This document shows positions 1 through 7,591 of a stretch of DNA of 29,474 nucleotides, one piece after another. The DNA lies in NCBI GenBank assembly GCA_018334595.1, contig JAGXLQ010000001.1, positions 1-29,474 of the forward strand, written 5' to 3'. The DNA is from Candidatus Bipolaricaulota bacterium. GTDB taxonomy: Bacteria > Bipolaricaulota > Bipolaricaulia > M55B111. A program made the translations under genes and the position numbers. Numbering within the stretch: the first letter of the stretch is position 1; every line of letters begins with the position of its first letter. Below the pieces are notes generated by a model. The model made no database searches. It had not been told where the DNA came from and saw nothing but the letters and a program-made list of their open reading frames with translations.

Positions 1-1
1 T

Positions 2-400
2 ATTGACCAGAATGACCTGCGGATAGATACCTATCGTTCGAGCGGAGCAGGTGGACAGCACGTGAACGTGACCGACTCGGCGGTGCGGATTACCCACGAA
101 CCGACGGGAATTGTCGCCACCTGCCAGAACGAGAGGAGCCAGCACAAGAACAAGGAGACCGCGATGAAGGTACTTCGGTCCCGCCTCTACCAGTTAAAAC
201 TTGAGAAGAGGGCGGAAAAGCTGGACGAGATTCAGGGGGAGCTTAAGGAGATAGAATGGGGAAACCAGATTCGATCGTACGTCCTCCAACCCTATCAGAA
301 GATAAAGGACCACCGCACTGAGGTGGAGGTCGGCAACACAGACGCCGTTTTAGACGGCGACCTCGATCAATTTATTCACGAATATCTTAAAACCACCTAA
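2..400 (+). CDS. prfB: Peptide chain release factor 2, C-terminal part (5' truncated)
   Basis: The reading frame is open from base 2, so the gene begins outside the window and only its last 132 residues are present. The class I release factor signature GAGGQHVN lies near the left edge; its Gln-bearing GGQ loop triggers hydrolysis of peptidyl-tRNA in the ribosomal peptidyl-transferase centre. It is followed by the conserved TDSAVRITH and SQHKNK segments. The C-terminal stretch IRSYVLQPYQKIKDHRT and the ending with VLDGDLDQFI are typical of RF2 (UGA/UAA reader) rather than RF1. The SPF/anticodon-like tripeptide and any programmed frameshift site lie upstream of the window and cannot be checked. 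The next gene is on the opposite strand, so prfB ends its transcription unit. Confidence 0.95.
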   Translation: MDQNDLRIDTYRSSGAGGQHVNVTDSAVRITHEPTGIVATCQNERSQHKNKETAMKVLRSRLYQLKLEKRAEKLDEIQGELKEIEWGNQIRSYVLQPYQKIKDHRTEVEVGNTDAVLDGDLDQFIHEYLKTT

Positions 401-798
401 GGGCCCGATGTCACTTACGTGTTGATTTTGAAGGGGCTAAGACAACTGGTCCAGACCGTTAGACGGGCAAATCCCCGTTTAAGATAAGAAGCCCGAGCCC
501 ATTGACGGTAAGGCCGCAAAGCTGTGATACGGCGTAGCCGTTCTGCCAATCCCCCAAATTAACGGTACCCTGCCGACCATTACACCGCCCCTAACACCAG
601 GGGTATCTTCATGGTAATAATCAACCCGAAGTCTCTAAAATGGCCGGCCAAAAAAATTTCAGATGGCGCCCCTCTTGACCGTGAACCGCGAAGAGATAAA
701 TCCTGTAACTAGAACCCCGGTTCAGCAAAAGAAAAAGGGGCTGCCTGAACGACAGCCCCGTTGTCTTCTCGCTTGTGAATAAGCGGAGTTAACTTACG
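401..798. other. Intergenic stretch with several hairpins, no gene seen
   Basis: This is 398 bases between the convergent genes prfB and the ABC binding protein. I see no convincing coding region; a 33-codon ATG frame at 611 lacks a ribosome binding site. Hairpins on the plus strand are AGACGGG/CCCGTTT (461-467/474-480), ACGGC/GCCGT (529-533/537-541) and CCCCT/AGGGG (588-592/599-603). The first or third may help end prfB transcription, although neither has a good U-tract. The part from 465 to 547 faintly resembles a c-di-GMP-I (GEMM) aptamer and is discussed under findings. The terminator of the minus-strand operon occupies 725-759. Confidence 0.5.
725..759 (-). terminator. Intrinsic terminator of the ABC transporter operon
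   Basis: On the minus strand a perfect 7-bp stem GGGGCTG/CAGCCCC (753-759 and 737-743) with a 9-base loop is followed by TTTTTCTTTT. It lies 40 bases past the stop codon of the solute-binding protein gene, as expected for a Rho-independent terminator. Confidence 0.88.
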
Positions 799-2346
799 TT
801 ATTCCTTCCAGATCAGTGGAATGTGGATGTCCATGGTCTGGTCTACGTATGCGTTCATGACGTTATCCTGTGTGACTACGTATGCCTGTGCCATGTTGGA
901 CCAGAGTGGTACCCACATCACGTCTTCGGTGCTGAGAATCTGTAGCGACTCGTACAGCGCGGAACGTTTTTCGACGTCAGGAGTGGCCTTCGCCGTGTCC
1001 ATGATCTTCACGTACGCGTCGTAGTTCGGGTGATGATTGAAGAACGTACCGAGACCTTCTGGCGACTCAGTCGTCCACGGAGCGATGAAGTTGCTCGCCT
1101 CGAGGTAGTCCGGGTACCAGCCGAGGAAGAACATCCCAAAACCGCCCTGGGACATCTGCTCGGTGTAAGCACCCCACTCGAGGGACTTAACCTTTACGTC
1201 CATGTTCGACAGTGAGTTGAGACTGCCCTGCACGACCGCTGCGACGTCCGCTTCCGTCGTTCCGTAGTGCTTGGGCGAGAACCACAGGACCGCTTCAAGT
1301 GGGTTGTCCTCGGTGTAACCGGCGCTTTCCAGCAACGATTCTGCCTTGGCGAGGTCCTGTTTGGGGAACGTTGGTAAGGAGCCAGCCCAGCCTTCCGGCA
1401 CCATCGTGTAAATGGGTTTACCTACCCCGCTGAACACCTGCTCGACGATCTCGTTTCTGCTGACCGCATGACTTACCGCCTTACGTACCCTCTCGTCTCC
1501 AAACTGTTTGTGGGTAACGTTGAACAGCAGGTAACGTACGCTGGGACTCACGGCTGCGTGCTCTGTCTTCAGGTTCGGGTCCTCCTCCAGCTGAACGATG
1601 TCAATTGGGTTGAGCGTACGGAATGCTATGTCGATGTCTCCGGACTCGATGGCGCTCCTGAGCTGTGCAGACTGGGTGTACTTGAGTTCGACGACGTTCT
1701 TGGTCTTGGCGTTTTCGCCGTAGTAACCATCGTAGGCTTCATATACGACCGACTGGTCCGGTGTGAAGCTCTTGAGCTTGTAAGGACCAACTCCGGCGAA
1801 TTCGCCTTTGGCGAACTCGTCTGCAGGAGTGCTCTTCGGGCTCCAGATGAGAGCAGGTCCAATCTGCCCGGTCATCCGTTTTAGGAAAGTAGCATCGGGT
1901 GACTTGAGTGTTATCTTTACCGTATACTCGTCGAGTACCTCGATCGTGTCGATCATCTTGATCAGCCCGACCCCACCCTCGGGTCCGTCTAAGCGCAGCG
2001 CCCTTTCCAGGGACCACTTAACCGCTTCCGCGTTTGCCGGTTCTCCATCCGTGAACGTGGCGTCTTCGGCGAGGTGGAAGGTATAGACCTGCGCGTCGGG
2101 CCCCACTTCCCAGTCCTTTGCCAGCGAGGGGGCAACCTCATCGGTCTTCGGCTTAATCGTCAACAGGGCGTCAGTGCACATCCGTAGGACGTGCCAGGAG
2201 TAGTGGTCGTAAGAGTTAGCGGGTGACAATTGGGTTACACGATCCGTCGTCCCCATAACCAGGGTGTCCGTATCTTGTGCAAAACCTACTAAGGAGAGAC
2301 CAAATAGCAACAGTCCAGTCAATAATAGAACGCTTACTTTTTTCAT
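799..2346 (-). CDS. Peptide/solute ABC transporter substrate-binding protein (SBP_bac_5 family)
   Basis: This 515-residue protein is the extracytoplasmic receptor of an oligopeptide/dipeptide-type ABC importer. It begins with a signal peptide of about 23 residues (MKKVSVLLLTGLLLFG, cleavage predicted after GFA). There is no lipobox cysteine, so the mature protein would be soluble in a periplasm rather than lipid-anchored, unlike typical monoderm Firmicute homologues. The body has the family's layout: an early LVMGTTDRVTQLSPANSYD segment, then LRMCTDALL, and later VRKAVSHAVSRNEIV. The length is normal for the family. A good ribosome binding site (GGAGG) precedes the ATG. It is the last gene after two permeases, with a 109-base gap and a terminator just downstream. 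The substrate (peptide, sugar oligomer or nickel-type ligand) cannot be read from sequence. Confidence 0.92.
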   Translation of the reverse strand: MKKVSVLLLTGLLLFGLSLVGFAQDTDTLVMGTTDRVTQLSPANSYDHYSWHVLRMCTDALLTIKPKTDEVAPSLAKDWEVGPDAQVYTFHLAEDATFTDGEPANAEAVKWSLERALRLDGPEGGVGLIKMIDTIEVLDEYTVKITLKSPDATFLKRMTGQIGPALIWSPKSTPADEFAKGEFAGVGPYKLKSFTPDQSVVYEAYDGYYGENAKTKNVVELKYTQSAQLRSAIESGDIDIAFRTLNPIDIVQLEEDPNLKTEHAAVSPSVRYLLFNVTHKQFGDERVRKAVSHAVSRNEIVEQVFSGVGKPIYTMVPEGWAGSLPTFPKQDLAKAESLLESAGYTEDNPLEAVLWFSPKHYGTTEADVAAVVQGSLNSLSNMDVKVKSLEWGAYTEQMSQGGFGMFFLGWYPDYLEASNFIAPWTTESPEGLGTFFNHHPNYDAYVKIMDTAKATPDVEKRSALYESLQILSTEDVMWVPLWSNMAQAYVVTQDNVMNAYVDQTMDIHIPLIWKE

Positions 2347-2455
2347 TTTTACCTCCAGTTTTTAGGTAAATACTTGGTTACACTGCTTTAATAAAGGGCT
2401 TCTTGCGATTTATTCTCCGGGCTAAACCACCTCCCGTAATATTATGAACTCTAAT

Positions 2456-3328
2456 TTACGCTTTCTTTCTTTTCCTTTTTGGGTTGAGCAAGTCACTAAC
2501 ACCTTCCCCGACTAGACCGAAGCCAAGTGAGAGAATAATGATCATGATGCCTGGGAACGTAACCAACCACCAATAACCACTTTGGAGGAATTTTTGTCCG
2601 TTTTGAATGTCGAACCCCCAGTCCGGCGTCGGGGGCGGCAGGCCGTATCCCAGATAGGAAAGGGACGCCTCCGTTAGTATGGCGTCCGCGATGTTAAATG
2701 AGGAGATGGCCATAATTGCGTTGACGACGTTTGGCGCGATATGTTTGAACAATATTCTAAACCCACTCGCACCCATTGCGTTGACTGCCTCGACGAAGGT
2801 CTCTTCCCGAATTGTCAATACCTCGCTCCGTGTAACGCGGAAGTAGGTTGGGATGTAAACTATAGATATGGCAAATATCATCGTGTCCACTCCGGGCTCA
2901 AGAACGGCAACCAGCACTATAGCGAGGATGATGGAAGGAAATGAGTAAAGGGCGTCCATAGTTACCGATAGCACCCGGTCGACGAAGGAACCGATGTATC
3001 CCGAGATCAACCCCAGGATAGTTCCCACGCTCATGGAGAGGGCAATTGAGGCAAAGGCAACTATCAACGGTGCCCGGGCTCCGTTTAATACTCTTGAGAG
3101 TACGTCTCTTTGAAGCTGATCAGTTCCCATTGGGTGAGCTACCGATGGAGGGCTCAGCCTGGGTGCGCTTCTGTACGTGATCGGGTCGTATGGGGCAATG
3201 TAGGGGGCAAAAATTGAGACTATGATAAAGATCAATACCACAACCAGTCCGACAGCGAGTAACTTTTCCCGTTTTAGGATGGGAGACAGTTTTGTCAGGC
3301 CATCGAGTATCTTTTTGGTAAAAAGCAT
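2456..3328 (-). CDS. ABC transporter permease, DppC/OppC family
   Basis: This 290-residue inner-membrane permease is the second channel subunit of the importer. The N-terminal region carries a first membrane helix (about residues 24-46), then the periplasmic segment PYDPITYRSAPRLSPPS...HPMGTDQLQRDVLSR that is characteristic of the DppC/OppC N-terminal domain. Five more hydrophobic helices follow. The cytoplasmic EAA loop, which contacts the ATPase, is visible as FVEAVNAMGASGFRILFKHI. The protein ends with the very basic tail NPKRKRKKA. It starts 7 bases after the DppB-type gene. No strong Shine-Dalgarno lies at the ideal distance, so translation is probably coupled to the upstream gene. No gene for the ATPase partners lies in the window. 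Confidence 0.92.
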   Translation of the reverse strand: MLFTKKILDGLTKLSPILKREKLLAVGLVVVLIFIIVSIFAPYIAPYDPITYRSAPRLSPPSVAHPMGTDQLQRDVLSRVLNGARAPLIVAFASIALSMSVGTILGLISGYIGSFVDRVLSVTMDALYSFPSIILAIVLVAVLEPGVDTMIFAISIVYIPTYFRVTRSEVLTIREETFVEAVNAMGASGFRILFKHIAPNVVNAIMAISSFNIADAILTEASLSYLGYGLPPPTPDWGFDIQNGQKFLQSGYWWLVTFPGIMIIILSLGFGLVGEGVSDLLNPKRKRKKA

Positions 3329-3335
3329 CTAGTAG

Positions 3336-4355
3336 TTAATACCTCACTCTTGGGTCAAGCTGTGCGTAAAGAACGTCAACGATCAAGTTTATGACCGAAA
3401 TGAAGATGGCGATAAATATGATCGACCCCTGAATCGCCGGGTAGTCACGGGCATCGACGCTCCTGATCAGGAACCTTGCGACTCCTGGCCATGAATAGAC
3501 GGTCTCGGTAAGGACGGCTCCGCCCATAAGGATGGCGAACTGTAGGCCAAGTACCGTTATGATTGGGATCATGGCGTTCCTTAAGGCGTGTTTGAACACA
3601 ACTATCCTTTCGGCCAAACCTTTCGCCCGGGCCGTCTTCACGTAGTCGAGGTCGATGATTTCCAGCATGTTCGCCCTGCTCATCCTCCCCAGCAACCCTG
3701 CTTGGATAATTCCCAGGGTGAGCGCTGGAAGCAGCAGGTGCCTTAGAGTTTCGATCAGTAGGTCGAATCGCCCCTTGATGATGGTATCGATCACGTATAG
3801 TTTGGTGATTGGAGTAAACATCGCCATCGATAGTGCCCCCAGCCTGTTACCTACCGGCAACCAACCCAGGTAGACGGCGAATACGATCTGAAACATCAAC
3901 CCCATCCAGAAGATCGGCACCGCGAAGGCGCCGATGTGAAAGATCCTTAGGCCGTGGTCAATAAGCGTGTCGCTCTTTACCGCCGCCCATACTCCCGTCC
4001 CTACACCCAAAAGGAGGGCGATAAACATCCCCCAAAAAGCAAGCTCCAGAGTAGCGGGAAACCGAGAGAATATTTCCTGGAGCACGGGTTTATCAGTCCG
4101 TAAGGAGTTCCCAAAATCCCCCTTGAATATGCCCGCCAGGTACTCGACGTACTGCTCATGAATGGGCTTGTCAAAGCCCAACTCCGCCCTTTTTCTTTCT
4201 ATGAGTTCCTTGCTGACGTTACGGCCACCAAGCATTGCCTGGACAGGATCTCCAGGGATAACTCGAAGTAGGATGAAGACCACCGTGATGAGGACGAATA
4301 ACATGGGGATTGTTGTTGCCAGTCTCTTGACAATATAGGCACCGAGATTATTCAT
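3336..4355 (-). CDS. ABC transporter permease, DppB/OppB family
   Basis: This 339-residue membrane protein is the first permease subunit of the peptide-type importer. It has an N-terminal helix (about residues 9-33, VKRLATTIPMLFVLITVVF) followed by the DppB-specific signature IPGDPV and the periplasmic ELGFDKPIHEQYVEYL segment. Five further helices complete the fold. The EAA loop is seen as DYVKTARAKGLAERIVVFKHALRNA in the cytoplasm. The start codon is supported by GAGGAG a few bases upstream and by a strong promoter in the 116-base gap before it. It heads the operon DppB-DppC-binding protein on the minus strand. The two usual ATP-binding subunits are missing from this locus. Confidence 0.93.
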   Translation of the reverse strand: MNNLGAYIVKRLATTIPMLFVLITVVFILLRVIPGDPVQAMLGGRNVSKELIERKRAELGFDKPIHEQYVEYLAGIFKGDFGNSLRTDKPVLQEIFSRFPATLELAFWGMFIALLLGVGTGVWAAVKSDTLIDHGLRIFHIGAFAVPIFWMGLMFQIVFAVYLGWLPVGNRLGALSMAMFTPITKLYVIDTIIKGRFDLLIETLRHLLLPALTLGIIQAGLLGRMSRANMLEIIDLDYVKTARAKGLAERIVVFKHALRNAMIPIITVLGLQFAILMGGAVLTETVYSWPGVARFLIRSVDARDYPAIQGSIIFIAIFISVINLIVDVLYAQLDPRVRY

Positions 4356-4431
4356 CTCTCACTCCTCTAGGATATCATTTAACGAAACAGCCTTACACTT
4401 TGTCTCAATAGATTCTATATCGATATTATGA

Positions 4432-4460
4432 ATTATAGTTTGATCAGTAAATTATTTCAA
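4432..4460 (-). promoter_or_regulatory. Sigma-70 promoter of the ABC transporter operon
   Basis: Reading the minus strand, TTGAAA (4455-4460) and a perfect TATAAT (4432-4437) are separated by exactly 17 bases. The predicted start of transcription is near 4425, about 70 bases ahead of the DppB-type start codon. It lies just after the ftsA stop codon, so the transporter can be transcribed independently of ftsA. Confidence 0.85.
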
Positions 4461-4471
4461 AATGAAAGGTC

Positions 4472-5707
4472 TTATGTTTCACGATGTAAACCATTTCTAA
4501 CAAGGTTTATCAATATCTTTTTAATAGATGCGAAGGGACTTCTTTCGTCTTTTTCATCGGGGGAGCCCTTCGCCGTAAACATATCAAAACATTTTAATAA
4601 GAGGCCAACCGCGTTTGCATATATGGGGTCTTGTATTATGTCCTGAAGTCCGAGTACCTTTGGAGAGGTCAGGCCCACTCGGAAGGTAAACGCGTATCTA
4701 TCCTCAAGAAAATCAACCAGACCGGGCATATTGGCGGTGCCTCCGACCAACCTGATTCCTACCTCGGTAAACTCCATGTATTCCGTACCCTCGATCTCCT
4801 CAAGCGCCATGTCAAAGGTTTCCTCGACCCTGGACGAGATAACTTTCTGCACCTCGGCCCGCTCTGCCTGTTTGCTTTCACCGGAGAAGTCCTCGTACTC
4901 GAAGTTTGTCTCCGCTGCCCTTTCTTCGACGAGTCCGACCGAACGTTTGATCTTCTCCGCGTCTTCAGTTTCCACGTTGAACCTAACCCTTAAGTCTCCG
5001 GTAATTTGAGTTCCCCCTACGGGTAGAGAACCCCAGTGGACCAGGTTTTCTCCTCGATAAACCGAGGTCTCGGTCGAATTGTATCCCAGGTCGATCACGA
5101 TCCTTCCCTCGTGAGGGCCGGAGGCCTGGCTAAAAAAACTGCCACGGGCCCATGTAATTGGGATTATCCCCCGGACGGTCAGGCCAGCTTTACTCGCCGA
5201 TGCTTTGACGTTCTCGACGATCCTTGAGGTGGCCGTGAACAACTCCACGGTAACGTCTAACCTGTTGCCGTACATCCCTACAGGATTGTTGACGCCATCC
5301 TGTCCGTCCAATGAGAAAACTCTTGGTCTTGCCGATATGATACGTTCCCCGTAGTTGGAATTTGCCCTGGCCAGATCGAGGGCACGGCTCACGTCCTTTT
5401 CGCTGATTGGACTTTCTGAATCTGGAATGGAGACAGTGGCATCACGGAGCTCAAGGTGAATGGACTCCCCACCGATCCCGAAGTAAAGAGAGGACAGAGA
5501 AGTTCCCGCCATTTCGTTGGCCCTCTCTACAGCGTCGCGTAACGCCCCGGAGGCCTCTTCAGGACTATCGGTGACGTTAGAGCTGGCACAATTGAGGGTC
5601 TTCTTGCCTACTCCGATTACCTTAATCGTCCCCGAGCCTTCACCTTCCCCGATAAGTACCTTAACCGAACTGGTTCCAAGATCGACTACTCCAACCCTTC
5701 GGGACAT
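4472..5707 (-). CDS. ftsA: Cell division protein FtsA (actin-like)
   Basis: This actin-fold ATPase tethers FtsZ to the membrane and recruits later divisome proteins. I chose the ATG at 5707 (411 residues) because AAGGAGAG lies just before it; an upstream in-frame start would add 28 unlike residues. Visible motifs are the phosphate-1 loop VVDLGTSSVKVLIGE, the phosphate-2 region IVIDLGYNSTETSVY with LPVGGTQITGDLR, and the adenosine motif IRLVGGTANMPGL. The C-terminus carries an amphipathic helix, SIKKILINLVRNGL, after a charged linker, matching the FtsA membrane-targeting sequence. PilM is related but lacks such a tail. The gene is not beside ftsQ or ftsZ: it is divergent from eno and followed by an independently promoted transporter. 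The first loop is somewhat divergent, but the assignment is fairly secure. Confidence 0.85.
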   Translation of the reverse strand: MSRRVGVVDLGTSSVKVLIGEGEGSGTIKVIGVGKKTLNCASSNVTDSPEEASGALRDAVERANEMAGTSLSSLYFGIGGESIHLELRDATVSIPDSESPISEKDVSRALDLARANSNYGERIISARPRVFSLDGQDGVNNPVGMYGNRLDVTVELFTATSRIVENVKASASKAGLTVRGIIPITWARGSFFSQASGPHEGRIVIDLGYNSTETSVYRGENLVHWGSLPVGGTQITGDLRVRFNVETEDAEKIKRSVGLVEERAAETNFEYEDFSGESKQAERAEVQKVISSRVEETFDMALEEIEGTEYMEFTEVGIRLVGGTANMPGLVDFLEDRYAFTFRVGLTSPKVLGLQDIIQDPIYANAVGLLLKCFDMFTAKGSPDEKDERSPFASIKKILINLVRNGLHRET

Positions 5708-5826
5708 GTCTCTCCTTGCAATTTCATTGAGATCGCCCTGGACGGATCCCCCCTTGACTCTGTACAACCGCCGGGTTGATCGATATTGCAATCGGGAAAC
5801 CCTCGACCTAGATTTTCTTATTCTTA

Positions 5827-5856
5827 TTGAAGCGGAGCGGCGGAGTCGATTATAAT
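5827..5856 (+). promoter_or_regulatory. Sigma-70 promoter of the eno operon
   Basis: TTGAAG (5827-5832) and a perfect TATAAT (5851-5856) are separated by 18 bases on the plus strand. Transcription would start near 5863, leaving a leader of about 70 bases before eno. The site is in the 224-base divergent gap between ftsA and eno; I did not find an equally good promoter for ftsA on the other strand. Confidence 0.75.
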
Positions 5857-5931
5857 AAAACGTTCGTTTCTAGCGTAAGAAGTCTATGACATCGCTCAGG
5901 TCAAAACAAATTACAAAAAGGAATGATAAGT

Positions 5932-7188
5932 ATGTCACAAATTAGCGATATAGTCGGCCGCGAGATTCTCGATTCCCGTGGCAATCCGACCGTGGAAGCC
6001 GAAGTAATTTTGGATAATGGTGCTTGGGGTAGGGCCGCTGTGCCGTCAGGAGCCTCGACAGGGTCTCGAGAGGCGCTTGAGCTGCGCGACAACGATCCCG
6101 AGAGATATGGTGGCAAAGGGGTAAGAAAGGCAGTAGATAATATTAACGACGCAATCGCTCCCGCCTTGGACGGATACGATCCCCTATGGCAGGAAGAGAT
6201 AGACGAGAGGCTTATCGACCTTGACGGAACTGACGACAAGAGCAACCTGGGCGCCAACGCCATACTTGGAGTGTCCCTGGCTACGGCTCGTGCGGCAGCC
6301 AACGATCTCGGACTCCCGTTGTTTAAGTACATTGCCGGAGTAACACCGACGAGGCTTCCGATTCCTCTGATGAACGTGCTTAATGGTGGAGCTCACGCTG
6401 GCAACAACCTTGACTTACAGGAGTTTATGATCGTCCCCATCGGGGCCAGCTGTTTCGGGGGGGCTGCGCGGATGGCCTCCGAGGTATTCCACGAGTTGAA
6501 GAGTATACTCTCGGGGCGAGGGATGTCGACCGCCGTCGGCGACGAAGGTGGCTTCGCTCCCGACCTCGATACAGAGGAGGAGGCCCTGGAATTGCTGGTT
6601 AACGCTATGGAATCCGCGGGTTACAGACCCGGGGACGACCTCGCAATTGCCCTCGACCCCGCGGCGAGCGAATTCTACGAAGACGGCCTTTACTCCGTCG
6701 GCGGAGATCAGATGTCCTCCGACGATATGGTTGACATGTATGCCGACTGGGTCCAAAAGTTTCCGATAATCTCGATCGAGGACGGCCTGGACGAGGGCGA
6801 CTGGGATGGCTGGAAGGTTATGACGGACGAGCTGGGCGACAAGATTCAGATAGTTGGTGACGACCTCTTCGTGACAAACGTGGAGATCCTCAAAGAAGGT
6901 ATTGAGAAGAACGTAGCCAACTCGATTTTGATCAAGGTCAACCAGATAGGGACTTTAACCGAGACGATCTGGGCGGTAAGGACGGCGTTAAGGGCGGGCT
7001 ATTCCGCAGTTATATCTCACCGTTCTGGTGAAACCGAGGACACGTTTATCGCTGACCTAGCAACCGGCCTACCGTCTACGCAGCTAAAGTCCGGTTCTCT
7101 ATCCCGGAGCGATAGGATAAGCAAGTATAATCAACTTCTAAGGCTAGAAGAGGAATACGAGCTGAAGCTCGCCGAGTGGCCTAAGTAG
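5932..7188 (+). CDS. eno: Enolase (phosphopyruvate hydratase)
   Basis: This cytoplasmic enzyme interconverts 2-phosphoglycerate and phosphoenolpyruvate with Mg2+ in glycolysis and gluconeogenesis. The 418-residue protein shows the complete set of signatures: ILDSRGNPTVE, the mobile loop PSGASTG, EFMIVPIGA, DEGGFAPDL, the metal ligand region SIEDGLDEGDWDGW and GDDLFVTN, the catalytic Lys in ILIKVNQIGTLTET, SHRSGETED, and KSGSLSRSDRISKYNQLLR. It is slightly short for the family (about 430). The ATG at 5932 was preferred over the in-frame ATG at 5923 because AAGGA at 5918-5922 is at the right distance only for the second. It is the first gene of a probable five-gene operon with ftsB-like, dnaE, yvcK and the PIN ATPase. 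The protein is strongly acidic. Confidence 0.97.
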   Translation: MSQISDIVGREILDSRGNPTVEAEVILDNGAWGRAAVPSGASTGSREALELRDNDPERYGGKGVRKAVDNINDAIAPALDGYDPLWQEEIDERLIDLDGTDDKSNLGANAILGVSLATARAAANDLGLPLFKYIAGVTPTRLPIPLMNVLNGGAHAGNNLDLQEFMIVPIGASCFGGAARMASEVFHELKSILSGRGMSTAVGDEGGFAPDLDTEEEALELLVNAMESAGYRPGDDLAIALDPAASEFYEDGLYSVGGDQMSSDDMVDMYADWVQKFPIISIEDGLDEGDWDGWKVMTDELGDKIQIVGDDLFVTNVEILKEGIEKNVANSILIKVNQIGTLTETIWAVRTALRAGYSAVISHRSGETEDTFIADLATGLPSTQLKSGSLSRSDRISKYNQLLRLEEEYELKLAEWPK

Positions 7189-7259
7189 ACTTGGCCGCTA
7201 CCCGGCTCGCAACATGTAATGCCGTCCGGTGAAGAAAACGGTGTCTGGCGTGGAGAGAT

Positions 7260-7562
7260 ATGGGAGCTGAGTCAAAAAAAGATACCAAGGCCGGTCTGGC
7301 TTCGGGAAAGAAATTGGTTTCGACCCTTCTCATTGTTGCCGTTCTCATCCTGGGCCTTCTAGGCTGGATTTATTGGAATAGGTTTCAAGAGATCTTCGAT
7401 TTGCAAGCTGAGATCGAGCGACTCCGGGACGAAGGCGAAAGGTTACGAGGGAAGATATCGGAGCTCGAGGGAGAACTGAAGAAAAGGAACGACCTCGATT
7501 ACTTCGAGAAGCTGGCAAGGGAAGAGCTGGGATTGGTCTATCCCGAACAGGAAGAGAGTTAA
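7260..7562 (+). CDS. FtsB/DivIC-family septum formation initiator
   Basis: This small 100-residue protein has the FtsB/DivIC architecture. A short basic cytoplasmic N-terminus is followed by one membrane helix (about residues 20-39, LVSTLLIVAVLILGLLGWIY). A parallel coiled coil follows (about residues 45-77, rich in Glu/Leu/Arg heptads), ending in the conserved DYFEKLAREELGLVYPEQEE tail. In the divisome such proteins form a complex with FtsL and FtsQ/DivIB on the outer face of the membrane. Members of this family often lie just downstream of eno, which fits. It begins 71 bases after eno, with GGAGAG just before the ATG, and precedes dnaE by 29 bases. I cannot say whether FtsB or DivIC is the better name. 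Confidence 0.88.
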   Translation: MGAESKKDTKAGLASGKKLVSTLLIVAVLILGLLGWIYWNRFQEIFDLQAEIERLRDEGERLRGKISELEGELKKRNDLDYFEKLAREELGLVYPEQEES

Positions 7563-7591
7563 CAGTCAGAAGATGCGTAAAAGGGGGATTC

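Noticed and set aside
611..712. Small 33-codon gene
   Set aside because: No ribosome binding site, no recognisable features and atypical composition; better seen as a chance frame in a non-coding stretch.
1468..1884. Large antisense open frames over the ABC genes, dnaE, rtcB and groEL
   Set aside because: They lie opposite strongly recognised genes, lack start signals and show no family features; they follow from the codon bias of the true genes.
5708..5791. Longer ftsA starting at 5791
   Set aside because: The extra 28 residues are basic and unlike FtsA, while AAGGAGAG directly precedes the ATG at 5707.
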